Below are positions 23,300-31,084 of a stretch of DNA of 34,296 bases, in pieces. The translations under genes and the position numbers were made by a program. The DNA is from Cytophagales bacterium. GTDB taxonomy: Bacteria; Bacteroidota; Bacteroidia; Cytophagales; Cyclobacteriaceae. A model generated the notes under the pieces. That model saw nothing but the letters and a program-made list of their open reading frames with translations. It was not told where the DNA came from and made no database searches. The stretch is from the NCBI GenBank assembly GCA_025358885.1, contig JANYHW010000119.1, forward strand, positions 1-34,296, in the 5' to 3' direction. How positions within the stretch are numbered: position 1 is the first letter of the stretch; each line of letters starts with the position of its first letter.

Positions 23300-24568
23300 A
23301 TGGACCCTGGGTCGAAAGGTTGGCTAAAGGAATATCTTGAGTTCCGGCAGGAACTGCTTCAGGATTTGACATCCCAGGGACGAACTTTTTCGCATCCTGA
23401 CCATTCTTTATACAGGGTGATTCAACCCACTGGCCTGATGTATGGCCAGCCCATGAATACCTTCGACCATCCTGACTCAAGTGATTGGGATGAGAAGGAT
23501 CGCATGAAGATTCTCCTTGCAGAAAGTCTTATCAGCAGTTCATTGCTGTTCCACGACAAGCCGGTAAAGAGCCCCGACGAGATGTCGGAGGTAACGATGA
23601 AGACCCTTGAAAGCATCACCAATTTTTATAACCATGTTTTTCCGGAACTGGCCACCCCCACGAAAACACTTTTTGGCCGCAAGAAGACCTCTCTTGAACT
23701 CGCCGAGAGAATACTGGAAAAAAGAATAGAGCATACCTATAACAACAAAGGAAATTTCTGGACCCAGTTTTTTCATAATAGCCTGCTCTTCCTCGATATA
23801 TTTATTTTCGGACAATGGATTCATACCAATGCGGACAAAATAGTATCTGACTTTTTTAAATATGAAAGGGAGGAGCTTCGCACTTCCCTCGTGAAGATTA
23901 TGGCTGCCGCAGCACACGCGAACCATATTCTCGAATTTGAAGAGCGCAAACTCATGGAATATTTTCTGCAAAGCGCCAATCTTCCCCCGGATAAAAAAAA
24001 GGAGTGCCAGGATATATTTGAAAAGGGAATCTCCATTGAAGAAATCAATCTTCCCACCAACAATTCATGGATTCTGAAAAAATATTTTTTGGAGATGGCG
24101 ATTCTCACCATTTGGGCGGATAAGAAAGTGGAGGCCCTGGAGATGGAGTTTCTCAGGCGTTTGGCGGACACGATTTCTTTTTCAGAGGACGACCTGGACA
24201 ATAGTATGGTGGCCATTGAGGGTTTTGTATTGGAACACTGGGAGGATTTGGGCCATTTACAGGATAAGAAAGACTACAAAGCAGTCACAGCCCAATACAT
24301 GGAACGCATGTCGAAGATCACGGACAAGCACAAAGGGCGGCTGCTCCAGGAGGTGCGGAACAGTGAGGTGTTGGTTTCTTTGCTTGTTCAGGCGCGCTCG
24401 CAAGAACTCACTGACCTGGAGAAAGAGCGGGTTAGGGTATTGCTGATTGAAGTTCTGAAATCAATTCCAACATTCGTCATCATATCGCTGCCACAGAGAT
24501 TTCTCACGTTGCCAATTTTGATGCAGATATTACCGAAGAATTTTATTGTAGAGACCCTCAGTAGCTAG
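23300..24568 (+). CDS. LETM1-related protein with TerB-like middle domain
   Basis: 422 residues, no clear leader. N-terminal ~190 residues are charged and helical with one hydrophobic patch (SLLFLDIFIFGQWI, ~161-174). Residues ~195-300 look like a TerB fold: TSLVKIMAAAAHANHILEFEERKLMEYF followed by EMAILTIWADKKVEALEMEFLRRLAD, the paired pattern of acidic helix turns. Residues ~345-422 resemble the LETM1 ribosome-binding-like domain: LLVQARSQELTDLEKERV, then IPTFVIISLPQRFLTLPILMQILPK. Flavobacteria have similar LETM1-related biofilm-associated proteins. LETM1 in mitochondria affects cation/proton exchange and ribosome contact; the bacterial role is unclear. It faces terC with a 4-base tail overlap. 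Confidence 0.72.
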   Translation: MDPGSKGWLKEYLEFRQELLQDLTSQGRTFSHPDHSLYRVIQPTGLMYGQPMNTFDHPDSSDWDEKDRMKILLAESLISSSLLFHDKPVKSPDEMSEVTMKTLESITNFYNHVFPELATPTKTLFGRKKTSLELAERILEKRIEHTYNNKGNFWTQFFHNSLLFLDIFIFGQWIHTNADKIVSDFFKYEREELRTSLVKIMAAAAHANHILEFEERKLMEYFLQSANLPPDKKKECQDIFEKGISIEEINLPTNNSWILKKYFLEMAILTIWADKKVEALEMEFLRRLADTISFSEDDLDNSMVAIEGFVLEHWEDLGHLQDKKDYKAVTAQYMERMSKITDKHKGRLLQEVRNSEVLVSLLVQARSQELTDLEKERVRVLLIEVLKSIPTFVIISLPQRFLTLPILMQILPKNFIVETLSS

Positions 24569-25575
24569 ATTTCTTTCGAGGGTTCTTCCTTCCTTGGGAT
24601 AAGGATAGAGAAGAGAATGGCCAAAGTAAGGGTTGCAATGATGACCGCGAAGGATAGCACCACGGGTATTTCAAAATGAATTATTTCCAAAAGCATTTTG
24701 GCCCCTATAAAAAACAGGATCACAGAAAGTCCTTTTTGCAACAAATAGAACTTGTCAATGATTCCGGCGAGCATAAAGAACATTGCCCTCAAGCCCAGCA
24801 CAGCGAAGATATTGGATGTATAAATCAGGAATTCATTCTGGGTTATGGCAAAGGCTGCCGGGATAGAGTCTACAGCGAAAATCAGATCGGTAGTCTCAAT
24901 AAGTATAATGACAAGAAATAGCGGGGTGAAAAGAAATTTTCCATTTTCGAAAATCCAAAAGTGACTACCATCAACATTCTTGCTTATAGGAAGGTATTTT
25001 TGACAGAAACGCATGATTGGATTCTTCTCCGGATCAATTTTTTCATCACTGTCTTCAAAGTATATCTTAATACCGGAATAGATCAGGAACACGCCAAACA
25101 CGTACAGGATCCATTTGAATTTATGGATCAGCAAAGCTCCAACAAAAATGAATATACCCCTGAACAACACGGCGCCAAGGATTCCCCAAAACAAAGTCTT
25201 ATGATAGTATTCCTCTTTGACTTTGAAGTACTTTAGAATGAGTAGAATGACAAAAATATTATCTACGGAGAGTGCATACTCCGTCAGGTAAGCAGAGAAA
25301 TATTCAATCGAGGCATCTGTTCCTGAAGTAACGGTTCTTATTCCCTCCTCGACAACTTCATAGGGCCCACCTTTATATACAAGGAATCCAAAAATGGTGC
25401 TGATGAACACCCAAAAAATAGATTGATAGAGCGCGGTTTTGGTAGAGATCTTGTGTGCAGTCTTATGGAAAACACCCAGATCAAGCAAGAGAAATACAAC
25501 TATGATGACGGCAAATACTCCGAACAAAATAGTTTCCGCATCAACGGTGTTGCCGAACAGAGAGAAGAGGAGCAT
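24565..25575 (-). CDS. TerC family integral membrane protein (Alx/TerC-like, probable Mn2+ exporter)
   Basis: 336 residues from the ATG at 25575; a TTG two codons upstream (25581) is less likely. There are seven to nine hydrophobic helices. The two TerC signatures are present: TEYALSVDNIFVI (E99 and D105) and IETTDLIFAVDSIPA (E227, D230 and D236), whose acidic residues coordinate metal. The long acidic loop FEDSDEKIDPEKN lies between. TerC/Alx proteins move manganese out, and some help load Mn into secreted enzymes; tellurite tolerance is the old label. The gene has its own promoter and an odd hairpin/terminator leader directly upstream. It overlaps the TerB/LETM1-like gene tail to tail by 4 bases. 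Confidence 0.93.
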   Translation of the reverse strand: MLLFSLFGNTVDAETILFGVFAVIIVVFLLLDLGVFHKTAHKISTKTALYQSIFWVFISTIFGFLVYKGGPYEVVEEGIRTVTSGTDASIEYFSAYLTEYALSVDNIFVILLILKYFKVKEEYYHKTLFWGILGAVLFRGIFIFVGALLIHKFKWILYVFGVFLIYSGIKIYFEDSDEKIDPEKNPIMRFCQKYLPISKNVDGSHFWIFENGKFLFTPLFLVIILIETTDLIFAVDSIPAAFAITQNEFLIYTSNIFAVLGLRAMFFMLAGIIDKFYLLQKGLSVILFFIGAKMLLEIIHFEIPVVLSFAVIIATLTLAILFSILIPRKEEPSKEI

Positions 25576-25601
25576 CGCCAAAATTATCCGCGTTTTCGGG
25601 T

Positions 25602-25647
25602 AAAAAAGAGGTGATTACCGGTCAAATGGCCCAATAATCACCTCCAT
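25602..25647 (-). promoter_or_regulatory. Terminator-like hairpin with overlapping 10-codon ORF in the terC leader
   Basis: On the minus strand, the perfect 10-bp stem GAGGTGATTA (25644-25635) and TAATCACCTC (25617-25608) is followed directly by six T (25607-25602), a good intrinsic terminator. It ends 27 bases before the terC ATG at 25575. A short ORF from the ATG at 25647 to the TAA at 25617-25615 (MEVIIGPFDR) covers the hairpin. Such an arrangement fits transcription attenuation. It could alternatively stop readthrough from the ABC gene. Confidence 0.6.
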
Positions 25648-25654
25648 TAAGTAC

Positions 25655-25685
25655 CAAAGCTAAAAATTAATATTAAACCCTGAAA
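25655..25685 (-). promoter_or_regulatory. Probable terC promoter
   Basis: Minus strand: TTTC (25685-25682), a 19-base spacer, then TAGCTTTG (25662-25655), matching TAnnTTTG exactly and the -33 TTTG at three of four bases. The spacing is ideal. The start site would fall near 25648-25651, immediately before the hairpin. Confidence 0.6.
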
Positions 25686-25752
25686 CTAACCCGCTTGTCT
25701 ATTCTATTGAGCCCCCAAAGGAAACCCTGACACTCTACTTTTTAGACGTTTT

Positions 25753-25776
25753 CGGCACATAACTACAATTGTGCCG
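25753..25776 (-). other. Hairpin in the 3' region of the ABC exporter mRNA
   Basis: CGGCACA (25753-25759) pairs with TGTGCCG (25770-25776), seven perfect pairs, loop of ten. It lies 31 bases past the ABC stop. No T-run follows on either strand, so it may stabilise the mRNA end rather than terminate. Confidence 0.35.
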
Positions 25777-25806
25777 CTCATTCACACATTGGAACTACCA
25801 CATTTC

Positions 25807-27597
25807 TCATGATTGTTTCTCCCATTGAAGTTCCACAAGATTCCGATAAATGCCATGGTCCTGTCTGGATAACTCTTCATGCGTTCCTGACTCTGCTATT
25901 TGGCCATCTTTGATAACGAGGATTCGATCAGCCTTACGAATGGTACTGAGTCGATGGGCAATGACCAGGCTCGTCCGGTTAAGCATGAGTTTCTCCAAAG
26001 CGTCCTGTACCAGTTGCTCGGATCTCGCGTCCAATGAACTGGTTGCTTCATCGAGAATCAGTATGGATGGATTTTTCAGTATGGCCCGGGCAATGGCGAC
26101 CCGTTGACGCTGTCCCCCGGACAACTTCACCCCACGATCGCCCACCATGGTTTCAAACTTTTCCGGAAAGCCCTCGATGAATTCCAATGCATTCGCCTGG
26201 CGGGCAGCTTCATAAATCTCGTTTTCCGTTGCATGTGGATTACCATATCCAATGTTTTCACGGATGGTGCCGCCAAACAGGATTACCTCCTGTGGAACAA
26301 TGCCAATGTTTTCGCGGAATGCGGACAGTCCGTAGGTGGAGATATCTATGCGATCTGCAAGAATCTTTCCGGCACGAGGAGCGTAAAATCGTAACAGCAG
26401 ACTCACGATAGTAGACTTACCTGAGCCACTGGGTCCCACCAAAGCAACTTTCTCACCGGGACGAACCTCAAATGAAATGGACTTCAGCACCGTGACATCG
26501 TCGCGCGTTGGATACGCAAATTCAACATGCTCATAGGAAATGGAACCGTTTAATTTAAGCGATGAATGCGATGTATTACTTTCGTCCTGTTGATCCAGAA
26601 TTTCAAGCATTCGCTCCGAAGCTCCGATGGATCGCTGGATTTGACTATAAATATCACCCAGACCAGCAATCGATCCACCAATAAATGTTGTGTACAACAC
26701 AAAGGACAACAATTGACCCACAGTGATTTCTCCTGACTGGACCAAATATCCTCCAAACCAAATGACCCCCACAATTCCACCAAACAAGGCAAGGATAGTA
26801 AACGAGATAAAAAGACCGCGGTACTTCGCAGCATGGATAGCGGTATTCACCACATCTGTAAGCGATTTTTTATACCGGGCGGCTTCAAAAAGTTCGTTGG
26901 TAAATGACTTAACCACGGCGATGGATTGCATCGTCTCTTCCACAATGATGTTGGTAGTAGCCAATTGATCTTGTGTTTTTTTCGAGAGCCTGCGAATGAA
27001 CTTCCCAAAGATCAGGGCCCCGATCACCAAGAGCGGAAACGTGAGCATCATAAACAGGGCGAGTTTCGGCGTAAGTACAAAGATGACTGTCACACCAATA
27101 ATCAATACCAGCAACTGGCGGAGCAACTCAGCCAGGGTTGTGGTAAATGTATCTTGCAAAGTACCAACGTCGGAGGTGATGCGACTGAGAAGTTCTCCTA
27201 TCCTTCGGCTGTCAAAAAAAGACATCGGAAGCCAGATGATTTTCTGGTAGACTGCCATCCGGATGTCGGCCAATGTCTTTTCACTGACAATGGAGAACGT
27301 ATAGACGCGAACAAAGGAGAAGATGCTTTGGATGGCGAGAATGCCCAGTAAGGCCAGTGCAATCTGATTGATCGATGTCAACACAAAGCCTGTTTTCCCC
27401 GAGGCCACGTCCAGAAGTTTACCTGCAAAAAAAGGGAAGGATAACACGGTTGCGCTTGAGAAGGCGAGCGCAACAAGTCCAAGTGCAAATACGCCTTTGT
27501 AAGGAAGGACAAATCGAAAAATTCCCAACAACTTGCGCAGGTTGGTAGCATTGATGGGTTTCTTCTCCCCCTCTTCTAAAGTTGATCTCTTTGCCAA
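25807..27597 (-). CDS. ABC transporter, fused permease and ATPase (MsbA/ABCB-type exporter)
   Basis: 596 residues. Start is a TTG at 27597; no ATG is in frame nearby (first internal Met is far inside the permease), so TTG is used. The permease (~25-330) has six membrane helices and a coupling-helix region (RRIGELLSRITSDVGTLQD). The ATPase has Walker A GPSGSGKST (388-396), Q-loop Q436, signature LSGGQ (492-496), Walker B ILILDE (512-517) and H548. All catalytic parts are intact; it should work as a homodimer exporting a lipid or hydrophobic compound. It is the last gene of a five-gene leftward operon, 10 bases after the lipoprotein gene. Confidence 0.95.
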   Translation of the reverse strand: MAKRSTLEEGEKKPINATNLRKLLGIFRFVLPYKGVFALGLVALAFSSATVLSFPFFAGKLLDVASGKTGFVLTSINQIALALLGILAIQSIFSFVRVYTFSIVSEKTLADIRMAVYQKIIWLPMSFFDSRRIGELLSRITSDVGTLQDTFTTTLAELLRQLLVLIIGVTVIFVLTPKLALFMMLTFPLLVIGALIFGKFIRRLSKKTQDQLATTNIIVEETMQSIAVVKSFTNELFEAARYKKSLTDVVNTAIHAAKYRGLFISFTILALFGGIVGVIWFGGYLVQSGEITVGQLLSFVLYTTFIGGSIAGLGDIYSQIQRSIGASERMLEILDQQDESNTSHSSLKLNGSISYEHVEFAYPTRDDVTVLKSISFEVRPGEKVALVGPSGSGKSTIVSLLLRFYAPRAGKILADRIDISTYGLSAFRENIGIVPQEVILFGGTIRENIGYGNPHATENEIYEAARQANALEFIEGFPEKFETMVGDRGVKLSGGQRQRVAIARAILKNPSILILDEATSSLDARSEQLVQDALEKLMLNRTSLVIAHRLSTIRKADRILVIKDGQIAESGTHEELSRQDHGIYRNLVELQWEKQS

Positions 27598-27607
27598 TGG
27601 ATGAGAA

Positions 27608-28189
27608 TTACCAGTCGATTTGACCCTGGAGTGAAAAATGTACGGTGTCCGTAAGAATCATTTTTTGAAATCCTTTCATGGAATACCGGATCAATAAGGG
27701 TTTCCCATCGTCCTCGTCAAATTCCATGGTGAGCAGCCGACGACTCTTAAACAAGAAATTATTCCGTGTGATGACGGCCTCAATTTTCTTTATCCGCTCA
27801 AACTGGTCCTGATAATAAAACCTCACCAATGGAACGGGAGAGGACATGGCTGTGTATTCACGGATTTTCAGGTTGCTCTTTGCGTCGGCCAAAGGATCTG
27901 CAATGGCATAGGCACCTTTGTACGTAGGCCTATTGATCAATTCGAGGTTCCGGAAAATTTCAAGTTCTGAATTCCATCCAGCGCCGGAGGGGAGAAAGGT
28001 GGAGTCTGACTTTTCGCCGCCCATATCAACCATTTTGTCGAGCACACGACTTCGCTGGCTAAGCTGATCGATTTGATCCTCCAGGAGTCCATCGAAATCA
28101 AAATATTTTTCTGAGGATTTCGGTTTTTCCGAGCATGCTCCAGACAGAAGAAACAGGATCAACAATCCCCCGAATTTTATTGTTTTCAT
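27608..28189 (-). CDS. Lipoprotein of unknown function in the Fe-S/ABC operon
   Basis: 193 residues from the ATG at 28189 (MKTIKFGG); a TTG at 28198 would overlap the upstream stop. The signal ends in the lipobox LLSGAC, followed by SEKP. The mature part starts with an acidic helix (FDFDGLLEDQIDQLSQRSRVLDKMV), then beta-rich segments (SNLKIREYTAM, PLVRFYYQDQFERIKKIEAVI, RRLLTMEFDEDDGKPLLIRYSMKGFQ). I do not recognise the family; it looks like a conserved envelope lipoprotein with a beta-sheet C-terminus. It lies 5 bases past the Fe-S gene and 10 before the ABC exporter gene, so all three should be co-expressed. Confidence 0.85.
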   Translation of the reverse strand: MKTIKFGGLLILFLLSGACSEKPKSSEKYFDFDGLLEDQIDQLSQRSRVLDKMVDMGGEKSDSTFLPSGAGWNSELEIFRNLELINRPTYKGAYAIADPLADAKSNLKIREYTAMSSPVPLVRFYYQDQFERIKKIEAVITRNNFLFKSRRLLTMEFDEDDGKPLLIRYSMKGFQKMILTDTVHFSLQGQIDW

Positions 28190-28194
28190 GTTTT

Positions 28195-28977
28195 TCAAAG
28201 CCCCTGTGATTCTGCAACCAATTCTGCAAGGTCCTTCACCTTAACATTTGCTTCCTGCTCTTTGCTCTTCACCCCATCGCTCATCATGGTCATGCAGAAA
28301 GGGCACGCAACAGCAATGGTGGATGCCCCCGTAGCCAGCGCTTCTTCTGCACGTTCTACGTTGATGTCCTTGCGACCCTTTTCTGGCTCCTTGAACATCT
28401 GCGCTCCACCAGCGCCACAGCAAAGACCGCTGGTTCGGCATCGCTTCATTTCCACGAGGTCAGCATCCAATGCCTCCAGTACCTCACGTGGTGAATCGTA
28501 AATATTATTGGCCCTTCCCAGGTAGCAGGAGTCGTGGTAGGTTATCTTCTTTCCCTGAAAACTGCCTCCCTCCTTCATCTTGATTTTGCCTTCTCTAATT
28601 AAGTCATTGATGAATGTCGTGTGATGGATAACCTCATAGCTACCGCCCAATTCCGGGTATTCATTTTTCAAGGTGTTGAAACAATGCGGGCACGTAGTTA
28701 CAATTTTCTTCACATTGTAACCATTCAACACGGTGATGTTGTTCACAGCCTGCATCTGAAAAAGAAATTCATTGCCCGCACGCCTGGCAGGATCGCCCGT
28801 ACAGGTTTCCTCGATACCCAACACCGCGAACTTTGTTCCCACAGCATTCATGATTTTTACAAATGCCCGGGTAACGCGTTTGGCCCGGTCATCAAAAGAT
28901 CCCGCGCAGCCAACCCAGAATACAACTTCCGGGGATTCTCCTTTCGCGGTTAACTCAGCCAGTGTAGGTACATTCAT
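28195..28977 (-). CDS. Fe-S binding CCG-domain protein (HdrB/HdrD C-terminal-like)
   Basis: 260 residues, no leader. Two cysteine-rich CCG units are present: the first is C24, C59 (TCTGDPARRAG, where the second Cys of CCG is lost), C96 and C99 (CPHCF); the second is C151 (HDSCYLGR), C186-C187-G188 (GLCCGAGG), C225 and C228 (CPFC). In heterodisulfide reductase B-type proteins this motif holds noncubane or [4Fe-4S] clusters; here it is the usual partner of a membrane Fe-S subunit. The membrane partner is encoded 493 bases upstream in the same operon, but with a DUF1569 gene in between. Electrons probably pass from menaquinol or to a quinone; the true donor or acceptor is unknown. Confidence 0.93.
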   Translation of the reverse strand: MNVPTLAELTAKGESPEVVFWVGCAGSFDDRAKRVTRAFVKIMNAVGTKFAVLGIEETCTGDPARRAGNEFLFQMQAVNNITVLNGYNVKKIVTTCPHCFNTLKNEYPELGGSYEVIHHTTFINDLIREGKIKMKEGGSFQGKKITYHDSCYLGRANNIYDSPREVLEALDADLVEMKRCRTSGLCCGAGGAQMFKEPEKGRKDINVERAEEALATGASTIAVACPFCMTMMSDGVKSKEQEANVKVKDLAELVAESQGL

Positions 28978-28996
28978 ATCATTTCTATCTCAGATT

Positions 28997-29446
28997 TTAA
29001 GACTCAAATTGCCTCAGATGGTGGTCGAGGTGTTTATACATTCCGATGCCCCATTCAGAAGGTGTCAGTCTTCCGAAGAATGGGTGTGGGTGGCGGGTAC
29101 AATTCACTTCTCCGCTCGTTGAAAATTGTTCGACACTTTTTTTCAATCTTTCTTTTTCCGCAACAAAATTACGGCCATCGGTCACCCTGATAGCATCGCT
29201 GGTGGGATTGTCTTTAGAGAACGGCTTGTCTTCAGTGTATCTCGATTTAAAAAATGGGCCGATCAAACGACCAATAAAAATACGGCGAGGATTGATTTTG
29301 CCCATGGCCATATCAAGGGCATTGGCACAGTGGGCGACCATTTGTGGCAAATCCATTTTACCCCACATCCGCTGAGCCTGTGGGCTGAGCCTCTCAACTC
29401 TTGCAAGAATTTCCAGTGTGTCGGATTTGTTATAAAGACTTTTCAT
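28997..29446 (-). CDS. DUF1569 (DinB-like four-helix) protein
   Basis: 149 residues from the ATG at 29446 (MKSLYNKSD); a TTG at 29461 would add five residues. The pattern is that of DUF1569, related to DinB/YfiT-like metal-binding four-helix bundles: RMWGKMDLPQMVAHCANALDMAMGK with H near 38, a middle RYTEDKPFSKDNPTSDAIRV, and a C-terminal HPFFGRLTPSEWGIGMYKHLDHHLRQF whose H-x-x-H-H lies where DinB ligands sit. The Trp in LTPSEW is typical. Small thiol-dependent transferases and hydrolases share this fold. It lies between the two Fe-S genes (23 bases on one side, 19 on the other), so it is part of the operon. Function in it unknown. Confidence 0.83.
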   Translation of the reverse strand: MKSLYNKSDTLEILARVERLSPQAQRMWGKMDLPQMVAHCANALDMAMGKINPRRIFIGRLIGPFFKSRYTEDKPFSKDNPTSDAIRVTDGRNFVAEKERLKKSVEQFSTSGEVNCTRHPHPFFGRLTPSEWGIGMYKHLDHHLRQFES

Positions 29447-29469
29447 GACAGCCTTTCTCAATGATCCAT

Positions 29470-30774
29470 TTAATCTTTAGCCCAATTGAACCGGTCACTG
29501 GATGGAAACTTCCACGGAGCAAAATTGGTTTCCACATTCTGAAACATGGCATTCCATTGCGCCGGGGCCCCCGACTCCTCCATAGAGACAAAACGTCTCA
29601 TTTCCAGGATAATTTCAAGAGGATTAATAAGGACAGGACATGCCTCCACGCAAGCGTTGCAACTTGTGCAAGCGTTAATTTCTTCTTTGGAGATATAGTC
29701 ACCGAGAAGAAATTTTCCATCGCTAAGACCAGGTCCTCCTGTGTCAAGGCTTTTGCCAACTTCCTCCATGCGGTCCCTCACATCCATCATGATTTTGCGG
29801 GGTGAAAGTTTTTTGCCGGTAAGATTTGCCGGACACTCGGAAGTGCAACGACCGCATTCCGTACAGGAATATGCTGCGGCAAGGTGGTTCCAACCCAGGT
29901 CATTGATATCCTTTGCACCAAATTTTCCGGGTTCGCCTGGTGGAGTTTCTGTAGTGGCAAGGCCGAGCATGGATTTTACTTCCCTTGTCACCACGGGCAT
30001 GTTATTGATATGACCCTTGGGTTCGAGTTTGGCATAATAGGTATTTACAAATGCCATGAAGATGTGGAGATGTTTTGAATAAGTGATGTACACTGAAAAA
30101 CCAAGGATGCCAATGATGTGAAACCACCAGGCAAAACGCTCCAGGAGTTCAAGCGTTGTGGTGTTGCTGTCCTCAAGGGCTGACGTGAGGAACCCGCTGA
30201 ATAATAGTGGTCCTGTTGAAGTATAATGTTCGGAACGTGTTTGAAGGAGCTGGTCACTTGCGTTCATGATAAGAATGGCACACATCAGGACGATTTCAAT
30301 TGTGAGAATAAGGTTGGCATCCAGTCGGGGCCACTTTGTCATTTCGGCCGACCAGAACCTTGGAAGTCTTAGCAGATTTCGACGTACGAGAAAAATGATG
30401 CAGGCCAGCAAAACAGCAACGGCGAGAAATTCAAAAATATTCATCAGCACGTTGTAGACAGATCCGAGGTACGGGGCAAAAATCCGGTGGGTACCGGCAA
30501 GCCCGTCAATGATAAACTCCAGAACTTCCAGATTAATGATAAGGAAGCCGGCATAAATGAAGAAGTGAAATATAGCCGGCACAGGCCTCTTAAACATTTT
30601 CTTTTGCCCGAAAGCCACTAGCAACACGTTCTTCAACCGATCATTCTTGTGATCCGAGATGATGCTCGCCTTCCCCATACCGATGTTTTTCGTGATCCTC
30701 AACACACGCTTGCGGATAAAATATCCAGCGAGGAGAATCACAATGAGAAAGAGGAGCTGTTGAAGGATGGCCAT
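29470..30774 (-). CDS. Membrane Fe-S protein with heme-b-type N-terminal domain (HdrE/HdrD N-terminal-like)
   Basis: 434 residues. The first ~245 form about five membrane helices with candidate heme b ligands H70 (AIFHFFIYAGF), H219 (WWFHIIG), H235 and H237 (YSKHLHIF), as in NarI/HdrE-type subunits. Two [4Fe-4S] clusters follow: C304, C307, C310, C314 (CTECGRCTSECP) and C369, C372, C375, C379 (CTSCNACVEACP). With the CCG protein downstream this recreates the HdrDE layout used to pass electrons between the quinone pool and soluble partners. It is the first gene of the operon; the start at 30774 is ATG. There is no flavin or dehydrogenase subunit next to it, so the partner is unknown. Confidence 0.92.
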   Translation of the reverse strand: MAILQQLLFLIVILLAGYFIRKRVLRITKNIGMGKASIISDHKNDRLKNVLLVAFGQKKMFKRPVPAIFHFFIYAGFLIINLEVLEFIIDGLAGTHRIFAPYLGSVYNVLMNIFEFLAVAVLLACIIFLVRRNLLRLPRFWSAEMTKWPRLDANLILTIEIVLMCAILIMNASDQLLQTRSEHYTSTGPLLFSGFLTSALEDSNTTTLELLERFAWWFHIIGILGFSVYITYSKHLHIFMAFVNTYYAKLEPKGHINNMPVVTREVKSMLGLATTETPPGEPGKFGAKDINDLGWNHLAAAYSCTECGRCTSECPANLTGKKLSPRKIMMDVRDRMEEVGKSLDTGGPGLSDGKFLLGDYISKEEINACTSCNACVEACPVLINPLEIILEMRRFVSMEESGAPAQWNAMFQNVETNFAPWKFPSSDRFNWAKD

Positions 30775-30851
30775 GGATAATGCTTCAAAGTCAAATTAAC
30801 CAACAAATTCCGTAAAATCACGCTGTCAGAGCCTGCTCAGGAGTACTATAA

Positions 30852-30882
30852 TTTGCTGCATTTCTAAATTTATATACTTTTG
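30852..30882 (+). promoter_or_regulatory. Bacteroidota promoter of tRNA-Phe
   Basis: TTTG at 30852-30855, exactly 19 bases, then TACTTTTG at 30875-30882: a perfect match to TTTG-N19-TAnnTTTG. The transcription start should fall near 30888, about 28 bases before the tRNA. Confidence 0.8.
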
Positions 30883-30915
30883 TGCCCCGTCTGCGAAAAG
30901 CAGTCTTTCCTTTAA

Positions 30916-30991
30916 GGTGACGTAGCTCAGTTGGTAGAGCAAAGGACTGAAAATCCTTGTGTCGGGGGTTCAATTCCCTCCGTCACCACCA
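30916..30991 (+). tRNA. tRNA-Phe (GAA)
   Basis: 76 bases forming a full cloverleaf. The acceptor stem GGTGACG (30916-30922) pairs with CGTCACC (30981-30987), followed by A and an encoded CCA (30989-30991). The anticodon stem AAGGA/TCCTT encloses CTGAAAA with anticodon GAA at 30949-30951 (position 34-36), reading UUU and UUC. The D-arm has GCTC with GAGC and the T-arm GGGGGTTCAATTCCCTC. It has its own promoter and terminator. Confidence 0.97.
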
Positions 30992-31017
30992 AGCCCTCCA
31001 TTCCGGGAGGGCTTTTT
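30991..31017 (+). terminator. Rho-independent terminator of tRNA-Phe
   Basis: The stem AAGCCCTCC (30991-30999) pairs perfectly with GGAGGGCTT (31006-31014), loop ATTCCG, and merges into five T (31013-31017). It starts at the last base of the CCA end. Confidence 0.93.
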
Positions 31018-31084
31018 GCTTCAACCCCCGATAGGTCCAGGGTGATATTTCTCTTCAGGGAGTTTATATTTATCTGAGAATGCA

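Noticed and set aside
25582-25806. A yybP-ykoY Mn2+ riboswitch upstream of terC
   Set aside because: The conserved yybP-ykoY core was not found on reading the minus strand; only the hairpin/terminator and short ORF are visible. A covariance-model scan would decide.
26926-27351. 141-codon rightward ORF inside the ABC exporter
   Set aside because: Antisense to the permease domain, very polar, no motif.
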